Positions 44,143-51,694 of a stretch of 64,000 bases of DNA are shown piece after piece. The notes under the pieces are model-generated. The model saw only the letters and a program-made list of their open reading frames with translations, was not told the origin of the DNA and searched no databases. The stretch covers positions 2,794,501 to 2,858,500 of the forward strand of contig NZ_CP095049.1 in the NCBI RefSeq assembly GCF_022919135.1. Reading direction: 5' to 3'. The stretch's first letter is position 1. Every line of letters begins with the position of its first letter. This stretch comes from Hymenobacter cellulosivorans. GTDB taxonomy: Bacteria; Bacteroidota; Bacteroidia; Cytophagales; Hymenobacteraceae. The position numbers were made by a program, and so were the translations under genes.

Positions 44143-45168
44143 TTACGCCAGCACCTGAATGACGGCTTCCGAGAAACGCTCCATTTCTTCGAGTTGGGGG
44201 CTGCACTGGAGCAGGAACAGGTCCACGCCCACGGCCTCGAAAGCGGCAATACGCTCGGCCACCTGGTCGGGAGTGCCGGTGAGGCCGGAGCGCAGGCCGC
44301 GGTTGGATACGGAGTAATCCTGCAAACTCACCTGGTTTTCGAGCTGGGTGCCGGCCAGCCATTGCTGGTAGTTTTTGTAGCCGGCCGCCGAGCCCTGCAC
44401 GTTGGTGATGCGCTCCAGCTCCTTTTTTACCTCGGCTTCCGTGTTGCGCACCACTGAGTAGGCGGCCACGCCGAACTTCATGGGTGGCAAACCGAGCTTG
44501 TCGCGACGCTGGCTGAGGTCCTGAATGCGGCGGCCGATGGCCTCGGGCTCGTCGCCGTGCATTACGTAGCCGTCGCACTGGGCTGCTATCATGTTCTTGG
44601 CCGCCTCCGACTCTCCGCCGGCGTAGATAAAGGGCCGGGGGCGCGACACGGGCTTGGGCTGCAGAATCGAGTCAGTGACCTGGTAGAACTTGCCCTCGAA
44701 GGTGAAGTGGTCCTGTTTCCACATGTTGTCCACCACGTGCAGCCACTCGGCGGTGCGGGCGTAGCGGTCGTCGTGCTGCTCGAAGTGCACACCGTACTTC
44801 TTGGCCTCATCCTGCCACCACGACGATACCACGTTCAGCGACAGGCGCCCGTTGCTGATGTGGTCGATGTTGGCGGCCTGCTTGGCCAGCAAGGCCGGCG
44901 AGTGGAAGGTAGGCCGCACGGCCACCATCAGCTCGATTTTCTTGGTCACGGCGGCCAGGGCGGCGGCCGTGCTCCAGGCATCCAGGCTGGGGGCTTCCTC
45001 GCCCTTGATGTCGTTCAGGTTCAGCTCGGCAATCAACGACAGGTCGTAGCCCAACTCCTCACTGCGCTGGGCCAGCGTCTTGACGTAGTCCCAGTCGGCG
45101 CGCATGTTCTCGTCCTCGACGTTGCGCAGCCACCCGCCAAAAACGGGCATCCAATATCCGTAACGCAT
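44143..45168 (-). CDS. LLM-class flavin-dependent oxidoreductase (SsuD-like)
   Basis: 341 residues, a luciferase-like TIM barrel using FMNH2. Family features are MRYGYWMPVFGGWLRN, LSLIAELNLND, HISNGRLSLNVVSSWW, FEGKFYQVTDS and PFIYAGGESEAAKN. It is close to the alkanesulfonate monooxygenase group, so release of sulfite from an organosulfur compound is a reasonable guess, but the substrate is unknown. Its ATG overlaps the stop of the ATP-grasp gene by one base (TAATG). The pair is under the SAM riboswitch at 46559-46658. No reductase or sulfonate transporter is nearby. Confidence 0.87.
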   Translation of the reverse strand: MRYGYWMPVFGGWLRNVEDENMRADWDYVKTLAQRSEELGYDLSLIAELNLNDIKGEEAPSLDAWSTAAALAAVTKKIELMVAVRPTFHSPALLAKQAANIDHISNGRLSLNVVSSWWQDEAKKYGVHFEQHDDRYARTAEWLHVVDNMWKQDHFTFEGKFYQVTDSILQPKPVSRPRPFIYAGGESEAAKNMIAAQCDGYVMHGDEPEAIGRRIQDLSQRRDKLGLPPMKFGVAAYSVVRNTEAEVKKELERITNVQGSAAGYKNYQQWLAGTQLENQVSLQDYSVSNRGLRSGLTGTPDQVAERIAAFEAVGVDLFLLQCSPQLEEMERFSEAVIQVLA

Positions 45169-46175
45169 TATACCGTGGCGGTTTCAGGTTGAACTTCGGT
45201 AGCAAAGGCGGTGGCGGCTACGCCGGGCAGCTGGCTTTCGAGGTAATCCACGAAGCGGGCGTAGGGGTCGAAGCCCACCACGTTCACGGCGTCGGCCACG
45301 AAGTTGGACAGGGCGTTGACGTCGTAGAAAAGCACGTCGCCGGTGCGGTCGTCAATCAGGTACTCAATGCCGCCCACGTCGATTTTGGCGGCGGCCACGA
45401 TGCGCTCCACGGCTTCGATAACCTCCGCGGGGGGCGTAAAGGCTTCCACCTGAATGCCTTTCTTGGGCGCTTCGGTCAGGCAGAACTCGGCCGACTGCTC
45501 CTCGGGAATCTGGCAGATTTCGGCCGGGCAGAGGTTGAAGCTTTCCCCGGTCGTAAACACCTTCATGGCGTAGAGAAACTTCCCATCGAGGGTTTCTACC
45601 CGGTGAATGTTGCCGCCGCGGGGCGTCACATACTCCTGCACCAGGGCCGTTTGGTCGATGCCCAGGTCAATCTGACCCGCGGCCACGGCCGATTCTACGC
45701 CCTCAATCGTGTCGAAGCGGATGATACCGGCCCCGCTGCCGCCGATGTTGACTTTGACCACAATCGGGAACTGCAGCTGCTGGGCAGCGTCGGCAATGCG
45801 GGAGGCGTGGTTGACCACGAAGGATTTGGGATATTTCAAGCCCAGGGAAGCAAACAGGGAAAGCTGCCGGGCCTTGTTGGTTTCGATGGCCGTTGCGGCC
45901 GAGCCGTTGATGATGCGCGTGCCAATACGCTCCAAATGCGTAGCAAAACCAGCCGTGTGGAAGATACCCTGACCGTGGCCGCGCAGGTAGGCTGAGGAGC
46001 TCATTCGGTTCACTACCAGCGAGTAGCGGCTCTCGGTTTCGGAGGGGTCGAAGAGGTGGTGGGCAGCGTCAATCTTTTCGTAAGGCAGGCCCCGGCGGTC
46101 AAGCTCGGCAAACAGGGGCTTGAACCATTCGGGGTGCTCGTAATAAATGCCTATCGGCTTTTGGGGCTGGGCCAT
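45168..46175 (-). CDS. RimK-like ATP-grasp ligase
   Basis: 335 residues, cytoplasmic. The N-terminal pre-ATP-grasp domain has IGIYYEHPEWFKPLFAELDR. The central lid region has FPIVVKVNIGGSGAGIIRFD. The ATP/Mg site includes VQEYVTPRGGNIHRVETLDG and, near the end, GGIEYLIDDRTGDVLFYDVNALSNF. These enzymes form amide bonds between a carboxylate and an amine or thiol via an acyl phosphate. The ATG at 46175 starts the conserved region. It is translationally coupled to the LLM gene and preceded by a ~500-base leader with a SAM-I riboswitch. The substrate is unknown; a sulfur-containing amide is inferred. Confidence 0.85.
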   Translation of the reverse strand: MAQPQKPIGIYYEHPEWFKPLFAELDRRGLPYEKIDAAHHLFDPSETESRYSLVVNRMSSSAYLRGHGQGIFHTAGFATHLERIGTRIINGSAATAIETNKARQLSLFASLGLKYPKSFVVNHASRIADAAQQLQFPIVVKVNIGGSGAGIIRFDTIEGVESAVAAGQIDLGIDQTALVQEYVTPRGGNIHRVETLDGKFLYAMKVFTTGESFNLCPAEICQIPEEQSAEFCLTEAPKKGIQVEAFTPPAEVIEAVERIVAAAKIDVGGIEYLIDDRTGDVLFYDVNALSNFVADAVNVVGFDPYARFVDYLESQLPGVAATAFATEVQPETATV

Positions 46176-46558
46176 GAGTTGTATGAAAAAAGGAGTGTGA
46201 CAAGAGAAAGGCCGCGGTTGGGCGGCAGAATCGGCAATGCCCGCAAGTGCAGAGCCTGCCCAGTAACTGATAGGCGTTAGAAACCCACAGCCAGAACCGA
46301 CCGACGCGCGGCCACGCAGCAACGGGCTGTCAGGCGAAAAACCAACAAGGCAGGGGCAGCAATGGGCTAATAGCCAGAGCAGGGGGGCAGGACCGGAAGA
46401 GCAGGAGCTAGTCGGTCAGCGGGCAGGGGAGAAGGAAACTAGCAACAACAGCCAGCCCCAGCCAGAGGCCAACAACAGCCTGCGGCAGAGGCAGACTGGG
46501 GCTGGGCTACGAAAGCAGCGGAAAGGGCAGAAAAGTTGTTGGCAGTGTCCACGGCAAC
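46176..46558 (-). other. Pyrimidine-rich leader between riboswitch and ATP-grasp gene
   Basis: About 380 transcribed bases without an ATG-started frame. On the minus strand it is strongly C/T-rich. It holds a hairpin whose arms (46451-46462 and 46498-46509, AGCCCCAG type) pair over 11 of 12 positions. Just after the aptamer, AAGTTG and CAACTT can form a stem before a T run, a candidate expression platform. No gene seen. Confidence 0.55.
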
Positions 46559-46658
46559 TTGTTTTTATATGGTCAGGACTTGGCACCGTTCCAGCTCATC
46601 ACTGGGGGTTGCCGGCGTATCGTCGAGCCTGTCTCTCCACGCCTCTGTATAAAAACAA
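46559..46658 (-). promoter_or_regulatory. SAM-I (S-box) riboswitch aptamer
   Basis: All core parts of SAM-I are visible in order on the minus strand. P1 is an 11-bp helix (TTGTTTTTATA at 46658-46648 with its complement at 46569-46559). P2 is GGCGT/ACGCC, with the GTGGAGAGACAGG internal part. The hallmark CGCCGGCAACC follows, then P3 (CCAG/CTGG) and GGTGCCAAGTCCTG for P4 and the P1 return. It binds S-adenosylmethionine and normally switches off methionine/sulfur genes when SAM is high. It lies ~30 bases downstream of a full promoter and controls the ATP-grasp/LLM pair. Confidence 0.92.
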
Positions 46659-46685
46659 TCCTTTGGTCAGAAAGAATTGACTCTG

Positions 46686-46717
46686 CAAAGGTAAGGCGAC
46701 GCGCAGCACAGTTACAA
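46686..46717 (-). promoter_or_regulatory. Bacteroidota promoter of the riboswitch operon
   Basis: The -7 box TACCTTTG (46693-46686) is preceded by TTG (46717-46715) with a 21-base spacer, the full consensus TTG-N19-21-TAnnTTTG. It is the best complete promoter in the window; the transcript would start near 46680. Confidence 0.8.
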
Positions 46718-46769
46718 TACCCCGGCCGGGCCCCGTCTTCCCGCCTTCTTAACGCAGAGTAGCCTATAA

Positions 46770-46808
46770 ACAGAAAAGCCCCGCAGAGGTTCCGCGGGGC
46801 TTTTCTGT
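46770..46808 (-). terminator. Terminator after the SGNH hydrolase gene
   Basis: A 15-bp stem (ACAGAAAAGCCCCGC and its complement, 9-base loop) with A/T runs in both arms. On the minus strand it follows the hydrolase stop at 46827. Confidence 0.88.
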
Positions 46809-46826
46809 GAATAAGAGTAAGGCGCT

Positions 46827-47831
46827 TTAGGGCAGCTCACGGGCTGGTTTGGACTTTATTTTGACTTTGCTCTTGCCGGATTTTGGTTGGCGGGATGTTG
46901 CCGAAAAAGCGTTGGGGCGGGCTCCCAGTACCTGTTCGGCGGCCACGCGCTGCAGGGAGGCGGCATCGGCCGGCGAAATGCCCAAGGCCGCAGCGGCTTG
47001 TTCGTTGGGCCCTAGCCGGCGCGGGTCGTAGCCGGTTATTTCGCCAAACAGCACGCAGGCATTCAGGTAGGCACCCCACCGGCTGGGGTGGTAATGGTCT
47101 TCGCCCCAGAGGTTGAGCTTGCCCGCTTCGGGCTGGTAGGAATTGCGCATGGCCACGCCGGCCTGCATAGCCCGCAACCAGGCGTCGCCGGCCGGAGCCA
47201 CGCCCGCGAAACGGCCATTGGCCTGGGCCGCGCCGTAGTAGCCGCGGTGCAGATCCTGGGTCATCGAGTCGAGGGGCAGGCCGGAATAGGCTTTGCCAGG
47301 CAGGTAGGTTTGGTCGGCCCGAGCCCAGGTTTGGTAGAAATACAGCCGGGCGGCAGGATTGGCCTGGTGCACGGCCTGTTCGATGCGGGTCGAATAGTCG
47401 CGGAATGTGTCGGGGCGGCCGCTGCGGCGGGCGGGCAGCGGGTACATGCTGTGCTCCTGCAAAACCACCGTGTTCCAGCGCGGCTGCTGCAGCGTATGCC
47501 GGGCGCTGTCGTAGTGCAGCTTCAGGGATTCGCCGTTGATGCATTGAAAATGCACCTCGTAAGCTAGGCCGGCCTGGTCGGCAAACTTCTTGAAAATGGC
47601 CGGAATACCGCCCCAAGCCCCGGTTTTCTGTTTGCCAACCCGCTCGATGGTAATCGTTTCCGGGTTGTAATTAAACACCGGGTTGTAGCGGCCGTGCAGG
47701 AAGCTGTTGCCAACGAACAGGATAGTGTTGGGCGCAGGTTGAGTTTGCTGGGCCTGGCTACCGAGAGGCCCGAGCAAGCCCAGCAGCACAAACGCGTTGA
47801 AGGAGCTGAGCCGAAGCCAGGAGAAAAGCAT
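46827..47831 (-). CDS. Secreted SGNH/GDSL-type hydrolase
   Basis: 334 residues with a signal peptide (cut near GSQAQQ). The catalytic block I is ILFVGNSFLHG (Ser43) in place of the classic GDSL. The oxyanion Gly lies in the CINGESLKLH region, VVLQEHSM contains block III-like residues, and the C-terminal DHYHPSRWGAYL supplies the Asp-His pair. It is an esterase-type enzyme acting outside the inner membrane; its substrate is unknown. The C-terminus is a basic Lys/Arg/Ser-rich tail (KSGKSKVKIKSKP). Confidence 0.85.
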   Translation of the reverse strand: MLFSWLRLSSFNAFVLLGLLGPLGSQAQQTQPAPNTILFVGNSFLHGRYNPVFNYNPETITIERVGKQKTGAWGGIPAIFKKFADQAGLAYEVHFQCINGESLKLHYDSARHTLQQPRWNTVVLQEHSMYPLPARRSGRPDTFRDYSTRIEQAVHQANPAARLYFYQTWARADQTYLPGKAYSGLPLDSMTQDLHRGYYGAAQANGRFAGVAPAGDAWLRAMQAGVAMRNSYQPEAGKLNLWGEDHYHPSRWGAYLNACVLFGEITGYDPRRLGPNEQAAAALGISPADAASLQRVAAEQVLGARPNAFSATSRQPKSGKSKVKIKSKPARELP

Positions 47832-47900
47832 AGAGGAAACGACGCGCGGGAAATCAGGCCGACAAGCCCAGCAAAAGTAACGGTTTGCGGCCGCCGTTGG

Positions 47901-49232
47901 CTACTGCCGGTTGTCGGTCCCCGGCCCCGCCGATTCCCGGGTCAGGTCCGACTCGGCCGGGACCAGCTGGCCCTGCAGTGCCAACCGGTGCCGTTCCTCA
48001 TCGAACTCGCCCTCACTTTTGGCAATGACCAGCGTGGCCACGCCGTTGCCGATGACGTTGGTAATAGCCCGGGCCTCACTCATGAACCGGTCGACGCCCA
48101 GCAGCAACGCCACGCCTTCCACCGGTATAACCTTAGTAGCGGCCAGGGTAGAGGCCAACACAATAAAGCCTGAGCCCGTGACGCCGGCCGCGCCCTTGCT
48201 GGTCAGCATCAGAATGCCAATTAGAGTCAGCTCCTGGGTCAGGGAAAGCTCGATATCAAAGGCCTGGGCCAGGAATACGGTGGCAATGCTCAGGTAAATA
48301 CTCGTGCCGTCGAGGTTAAAGGAATAACCCGTCGGGATGACCAAACCAGCCACCGAGCGGGAGCAGCCGTAGCGCTCCAGCTTGTCAATCATGCGCGGCA
48401 GGGCCGACTCCGACGAAGACGTACCCAGCACCAGCAGAATTTCCTCCTTGATAAAGCCCAGGTAGCGCCACAAGCTCAGGCCGTAGTAGCGCATAATCAG
48501 GTTTAGCACCCCGAAAATGAACAGGAACATCGTTAGGTACACTACCAGCATGAGCTTGCCCAGCGGCAGCAGCGTGCTGATGCCGTACTTGCCGATAGTA
48601 AAAGCCATGCCCCCGAACGCGCCCAGCGGAGCCAGTTTCATAACCAGTCCCAGCACGGCAAACATCACGTGCGACAACCGCTCAAAGGTGCCGATCAGGG
48701 GCTTACTGTAGGCGTCCGGAATCCGGCCCAGGGCCACGCCAAACAGCACGGCAAACAAGAGCACCTGTAGCACGTCGCCCTCGGCAAAGGCTCCAACCAC
48801 GCTGTGGGGCACCACGTGGGTGAAGAATTCCACCCAGTTCATTTCGCCGGCCTGGGCGGTATATTTCGAGGCTTCGGCAGCCTGGGCTGCCGTTTGGGTC
48901 GCTACGCCGGCCCGTGCGTCGATGCCCGCGCCGGGATGGGTCAGGTTGGCTGCCGTTAGCCCAATGACCAAGGCCAGGGTCGTGACTATTTCAAAGTAAA
49001 GCAACGCCTTGCCACCCACGCGGCCCACCTTTTTCATGTCGCCCATGCCCCCAATGCCCAGCACCACCGTCAGGAAGATGATGGGCGCGATGAGCATTTT
49101 TATCAGGTTGATAAATGTGTCGCCGATGGGCTTGAGGGCAGCGCCGAAGCTGGGAAACAGGGCTCCTACTGCCACGCCCAGCGCTATGGCAGTCAAGACC
49201 TGTACCGTGAGATTGGACGAGAGTTTTTTCAT
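47901..49232 (-). CDS. dctA: Dicarboxylate/amino acid:cation symporter (DctA-like)
   Basis: 443 residues with about eight helices and two re-entrant loops of the DAACS family. Diagnostic parts are [18 protein letters not shown], the serine-rich loop [13 protein letters not shown], the [10 protein letters not shown] motif and [14 protein letters not shown]. It imports C4-dicarboxylates such as succinate, fumarate and malate with protons or sodium, or possibly glutamate/aspartate. A loop insert rich in Ala/Gln (~105-130) lies after helix 3. It is a single-gene unit, divergent from the universal stress protein. Confidence 0.92.
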   Translation of the reverse strand: MKKLSSNLTVQVLTAIALGVAVGALFPSFGAALKPIGDTFINLIKMLIAPIIFLTVVLGIGGMGDMKKVGRVGGKALLYFEIVTTLALVIGLTAANLTHPGAGIDARAGVATQTAAQAAEASKYTAQAGEMNWVEFFTHVVPHSVVGAFAEGDVLQVLLFAVLFGVALGRIPDAYSKPLIGTFERLSHVMFAVLGLVMKLAPLGAFGGMAFTIGKYGISTLLPLGKLMLVVYLTMFLFIFGVLNLIMRYYGLSLWRYLGFIKEEILLVLGTSSSESALPRMIDKLERYGCSRSVAGLVIPTGYSFNLDGTSIYLSIATVFLAQAFDIELSLTQELTLIGILMLTSKGAAGVTGSGFIVLASTLAATKVIPVEGVALLLGVDRFMSEARAITNVIGNGVATLVIAKSEGEFDEERHRLALQGQLVPAESDLTRESAGPGTDNRQ

Positions 49233-49540
49233 GAAGTCGGGGGCGGATGGGAAAGAAGCGGGAGGGTTCCTACTCCAAATCCATCGGGCGGGTTAGTGCC
49301 GCAGTAGCTGGGCGTGAAGATACCCGGAATCAGGCGGGGCAGAACCAGGTGTCGGCAACGCGGCAAAAAGGCTGCGGAAACTAGGTGACATAACAGAAGC
49401 TGGCTATTGTAAAAATTACAATAATTGGCTATATTATCCTGGTTCGTCAGTCAGGCCTTGCTGGCACTGGCTGAGCCGGCCCGGCGGCCGTTCTGCGGTT
49501 GGTCTTACCCTCAAGCATTGCTCACTACAGCCCGATTCCC
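49233..49540. promoter_or_regulatory. Divergent intergenic region with an operator-like palindrome
   Basis: 308 bp between dctA and the stress protein gene. It contains the perfect inverted repeat ATTGTAA-AAA-TTACAAT at 49406-49422 in an AT-rich patch, a likely binding site for a dimeric regulator of one or both genes. No gene seen otherwise. Confidence 0.5.
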
Positions 49541-50386
49541 ATGAAAAACATCCTGGTTCCCACCGATTTTTCGCCCGCGGCTCACCATGCTTTTGACGTG
49601 GCCGTGCGCCTGGCCCAGCGCACCGGCGGCGCCATCACGCTGCTACACGTAGAAGAGCACAACGACACGCCCCGCTTCAGCTCGTCCGGGGGGCGTATTG
49701 GCGGCAGCAGCCTCGAAGACGTGTTTATGCTCAAGTACCTGCAGAAAATCAAGCAGCAGATGCACGAGCTCATGGCCGAAGCCCGGCACCTGGCCCCGGA
49801 AGTGCCGGTGACGGATGTGCTGCGCACGTCGAGTTTGGTCAACTCGGTGCTGGAGGTTATTGCCGAGCGGCAGATTGACTTGGTGGTGATGGGTGCCCAC
49901 GAGCACAGTGCCTGGCAGCATTTTTTTGCCGGTTCCAACACCGAGCGACTGGTCCGCACCGCACCCTGCCCGGTACTCACCGTGAAGCACCCCGAAATGC
50001 AGTTCAACGTGCGGCACATCGTATTTCCGTCCGACTTCTCGGCCGAGGCCGACCGCGCCGTTCCCGATTTGCAGCGCATTCAGGCCGTGTTTCCCGACGC
50101 CACCCTGCACCTGCTGAAAGTCGTGCCCGACATCGACCAGTATGCCACGGCCATGGCCCGGATTCAGGACTTTGCCGAGCGCCACCACCTGCAACACTGT
50201 GAGCCCGAAGTTATTGACGCCGCCGATGCCAGCGTGGGTATTCCGCTGTTTGCCCGGCAGACCCACGCCGACCTGGTCGTAATGCCCACCCACGCCCGCA
50301 CCGGCCTGAGCCATTTTCTGCACCACAACGTAGCCGAAAACGTGGCCCGGCACGCTCTTCCGCCGGTGCTTACGTTCCGGCTGTAG
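49541..50386 (+). CDS. Universal stress protein, tandem UspA domains
   Basis: 281 residues forming two UspA domains (1-~150 and ~155-281). The first begins MKNILVPTDFSPAAHHAFDVA and ends with LVVMGAHEHSAWQHFFAGSNTERLVRTAPCPVLTVK, containing the GxxG(9)GS/T-like ATP site. The second begins RHIVFPSDFSAEADRAV and ends LVVMPTHARTGLSHFLHHNVAENVARHA. The ATG at 49541 is chosen because UspA domains start there. Such tandem proteins respond to stress or growth arrest; the molecular function is unclear. Confidence 0.92.
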   Translation: MKNILVPTDFSPAAHHAFDVAVRLAQRTGGAITLLHVEEHNDTPRFSSSGGRIGGSSLEDVFMLKYLQKIKQQMHELMAEARHLAPEVPVTDVLRTSSLVNSVLEVIAERQIDLVVMGAHEHSAWQHFFAGSNTERLVRTAPCPVLTVKHPEMQFNVRHIVFPSDFSAEADRAVPDLQRIQAVFPDATLHLLKVVPDIDQYATAMARIQDFAERHHLQHCEPEVIDAADASVGIPLFARQTHADLVVMPTHARTGLSHFLHHNVAENVARHALPPVLTFRL

Positions 50387-50418
50387 CGCCCGGGCCACCT
50401 CGACAAGGTCTTTTTCAG

Positions 50419-50449
50419 CCGCCGTTCCCTGTCGGAGCGGCGGTTTTTT
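50419..50449 (+). terminator. Terminator after the universal stress protein gene
   Basis: A GC-rich stem (CCGCCG ... CGGCGG, ~12-base loop) directly followed by six T. Confidence 0.8.
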
Positions 50450-50575
50450 AGGCTGCTACCAGCTTCGCAGTTGCCTATTTGGATGCGGGGCTAAACCTAA
50501 GGCGGCCTGAACGAGTTGAAACAGCCAGCCGGTTTTGGCCGGCGCTTTTCAACTCTTAAAAATCACCCCTAGCGA

Positions 50576-51424
50576 ATGGCTACCACCCCCAAACACTGGT
50601 TTATTACCGGCGTCAGCACCGGTTTCGGAGCGGCCCTGGCCGAGCTGCTGCTCGAAAAAGGCGACAAAGTAGCCGCTACCTTCCGCCAGCAGGAGCAAGC
50701 CGACGAGTTCACCCAAAAAGCCGGCGAAAACGGCCGCGGCTTCGTGGTCGAAGTAACCGACGAAGCCCAGGTCAAGCGGGGCATTGCCGCCGCCATTGCC
50801 CACTTCGGTCACTTGGATGTCATTGTCAACAATGCAGGCTACGGCTCGTTGGGCAGCATCGAGGAAATCGACGCGGCTGAGGTGCAGCGGCAGTTCGACG
50901 TCAACGTATTCGGGCCTTTGCACGTGTTGCGGGCCGTATTGCCCCACCTGCGGGAACGGCGCAGTGGCCACGTGCTCAACATTACCAGCATCGGCGGCCT
51001 GAAAACCTTCCCCGGCGTGGGCGTTTACAACGCCAGCAAGTTTGCCCTCGAAGCCATTGGCGAAAGTCTGGCCCAGCAGGTGGCTCCGCTTGGCATCAAG
51101 GTTACCAACATCGAACCCAGCGGCTTCCGCACCGATTGGGCCGGCCGTTCGGCTAATGTCGTCACCACCGGTATCGAGGACTATCAGGCCACGGTGGGCG
51201 AAAACCTGAAGGGCATTCAGGGCTACAGCGGCCGGCAGCCCGGCGACCCGCAGCGTGCCGCCCAGATTATGTATGACCTGGTACGAGAGGAAAATCCGCC
51301 CCTGCACCTGCCCCTGGGCAAAGCTGCCGTCAAAGGGGCCCGGGACAAGTTTGCTAACCTCGTGAAAGAACTGGAAGCCGTGGCCAGCCTCGGCGACTCG
51401 GCCGACTTCCCGGAAGGCCAGTAG
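50576..51424 (+). CDS. Short-chain dehydrogenase/reductase
   Basis: 282 residues, classical SDR fold. The cofactor motif is TGVSTGFG (~11-18), then NNAGYGSLG (NNAG ~82-85), catalytic Ser in NITSIGGL, and YNASK with catalytic Tyr and Lys (~155-159), followed by IEPSGFRTDW. It is probably NADP-dependent judging by basic residues after strand 2 (FRQQ). It closely resembles the large group of SDRs of unknown substrate. Single gene with a following terminator. Confidence 0.92.
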   Translation: MATTPKHWFITGVSTGFGAALAELLLEKGDKVAATFRQQEQADEFTQKAGENGRGFVVEVTDEAQVKRGIAAAIAHFGHLDVIVNNAGYGSLGSIEEIDAAEVQRQFDVNVFGPLHVLRAVLPHLRERRSGHVLNITSIGGLKTFPGVGVYNASKFALEAIGESLAQQVAPLGIKVTNIEPSGFRTDWAGRSANVVTTGIEDYQATVGENLKGIQGYSGRQPGDPQRAAQIMYDLVREENPPLHLPLGKAAVKGARDKFANLVKELEAVASLGDSADFPEGQ

Positions 51425-51446
51425 CCTGTTTAGGTTAGCCCTGTTT

Positions 51447-51486
51447 ACACAAATGCCCTTGGACCATTGGTCGAAGGGCTTTTGTA
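51447..51486 (+). terminator. Terminator after the SDR gene
   Basis: A stem with GCCCTT/AAGGGC and inner GACC/GGTC separated by one mismatch, preceded by ACAAA and followed by TTTTGT. Confidence 0.75.
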
Positions 51487-51694
51487 TTTGGGGGCAGCTT
51501 AACAAATCCGTTACGGTGCGCAGGAATATGCCTTGAGCTGGGCAGTAGGAGAAGGGTAGTATATTAAGGTTTGTTTATGCTTGTGTTATCATTTACAGGT
51601 TAGTAAATTGTTATGCATACATCACTAAATCATGATTCTACCTTCGCGGCGAAATTCGGAAGGAGTGCTTCCGATAAACAAAAAAGCCCTTTGT

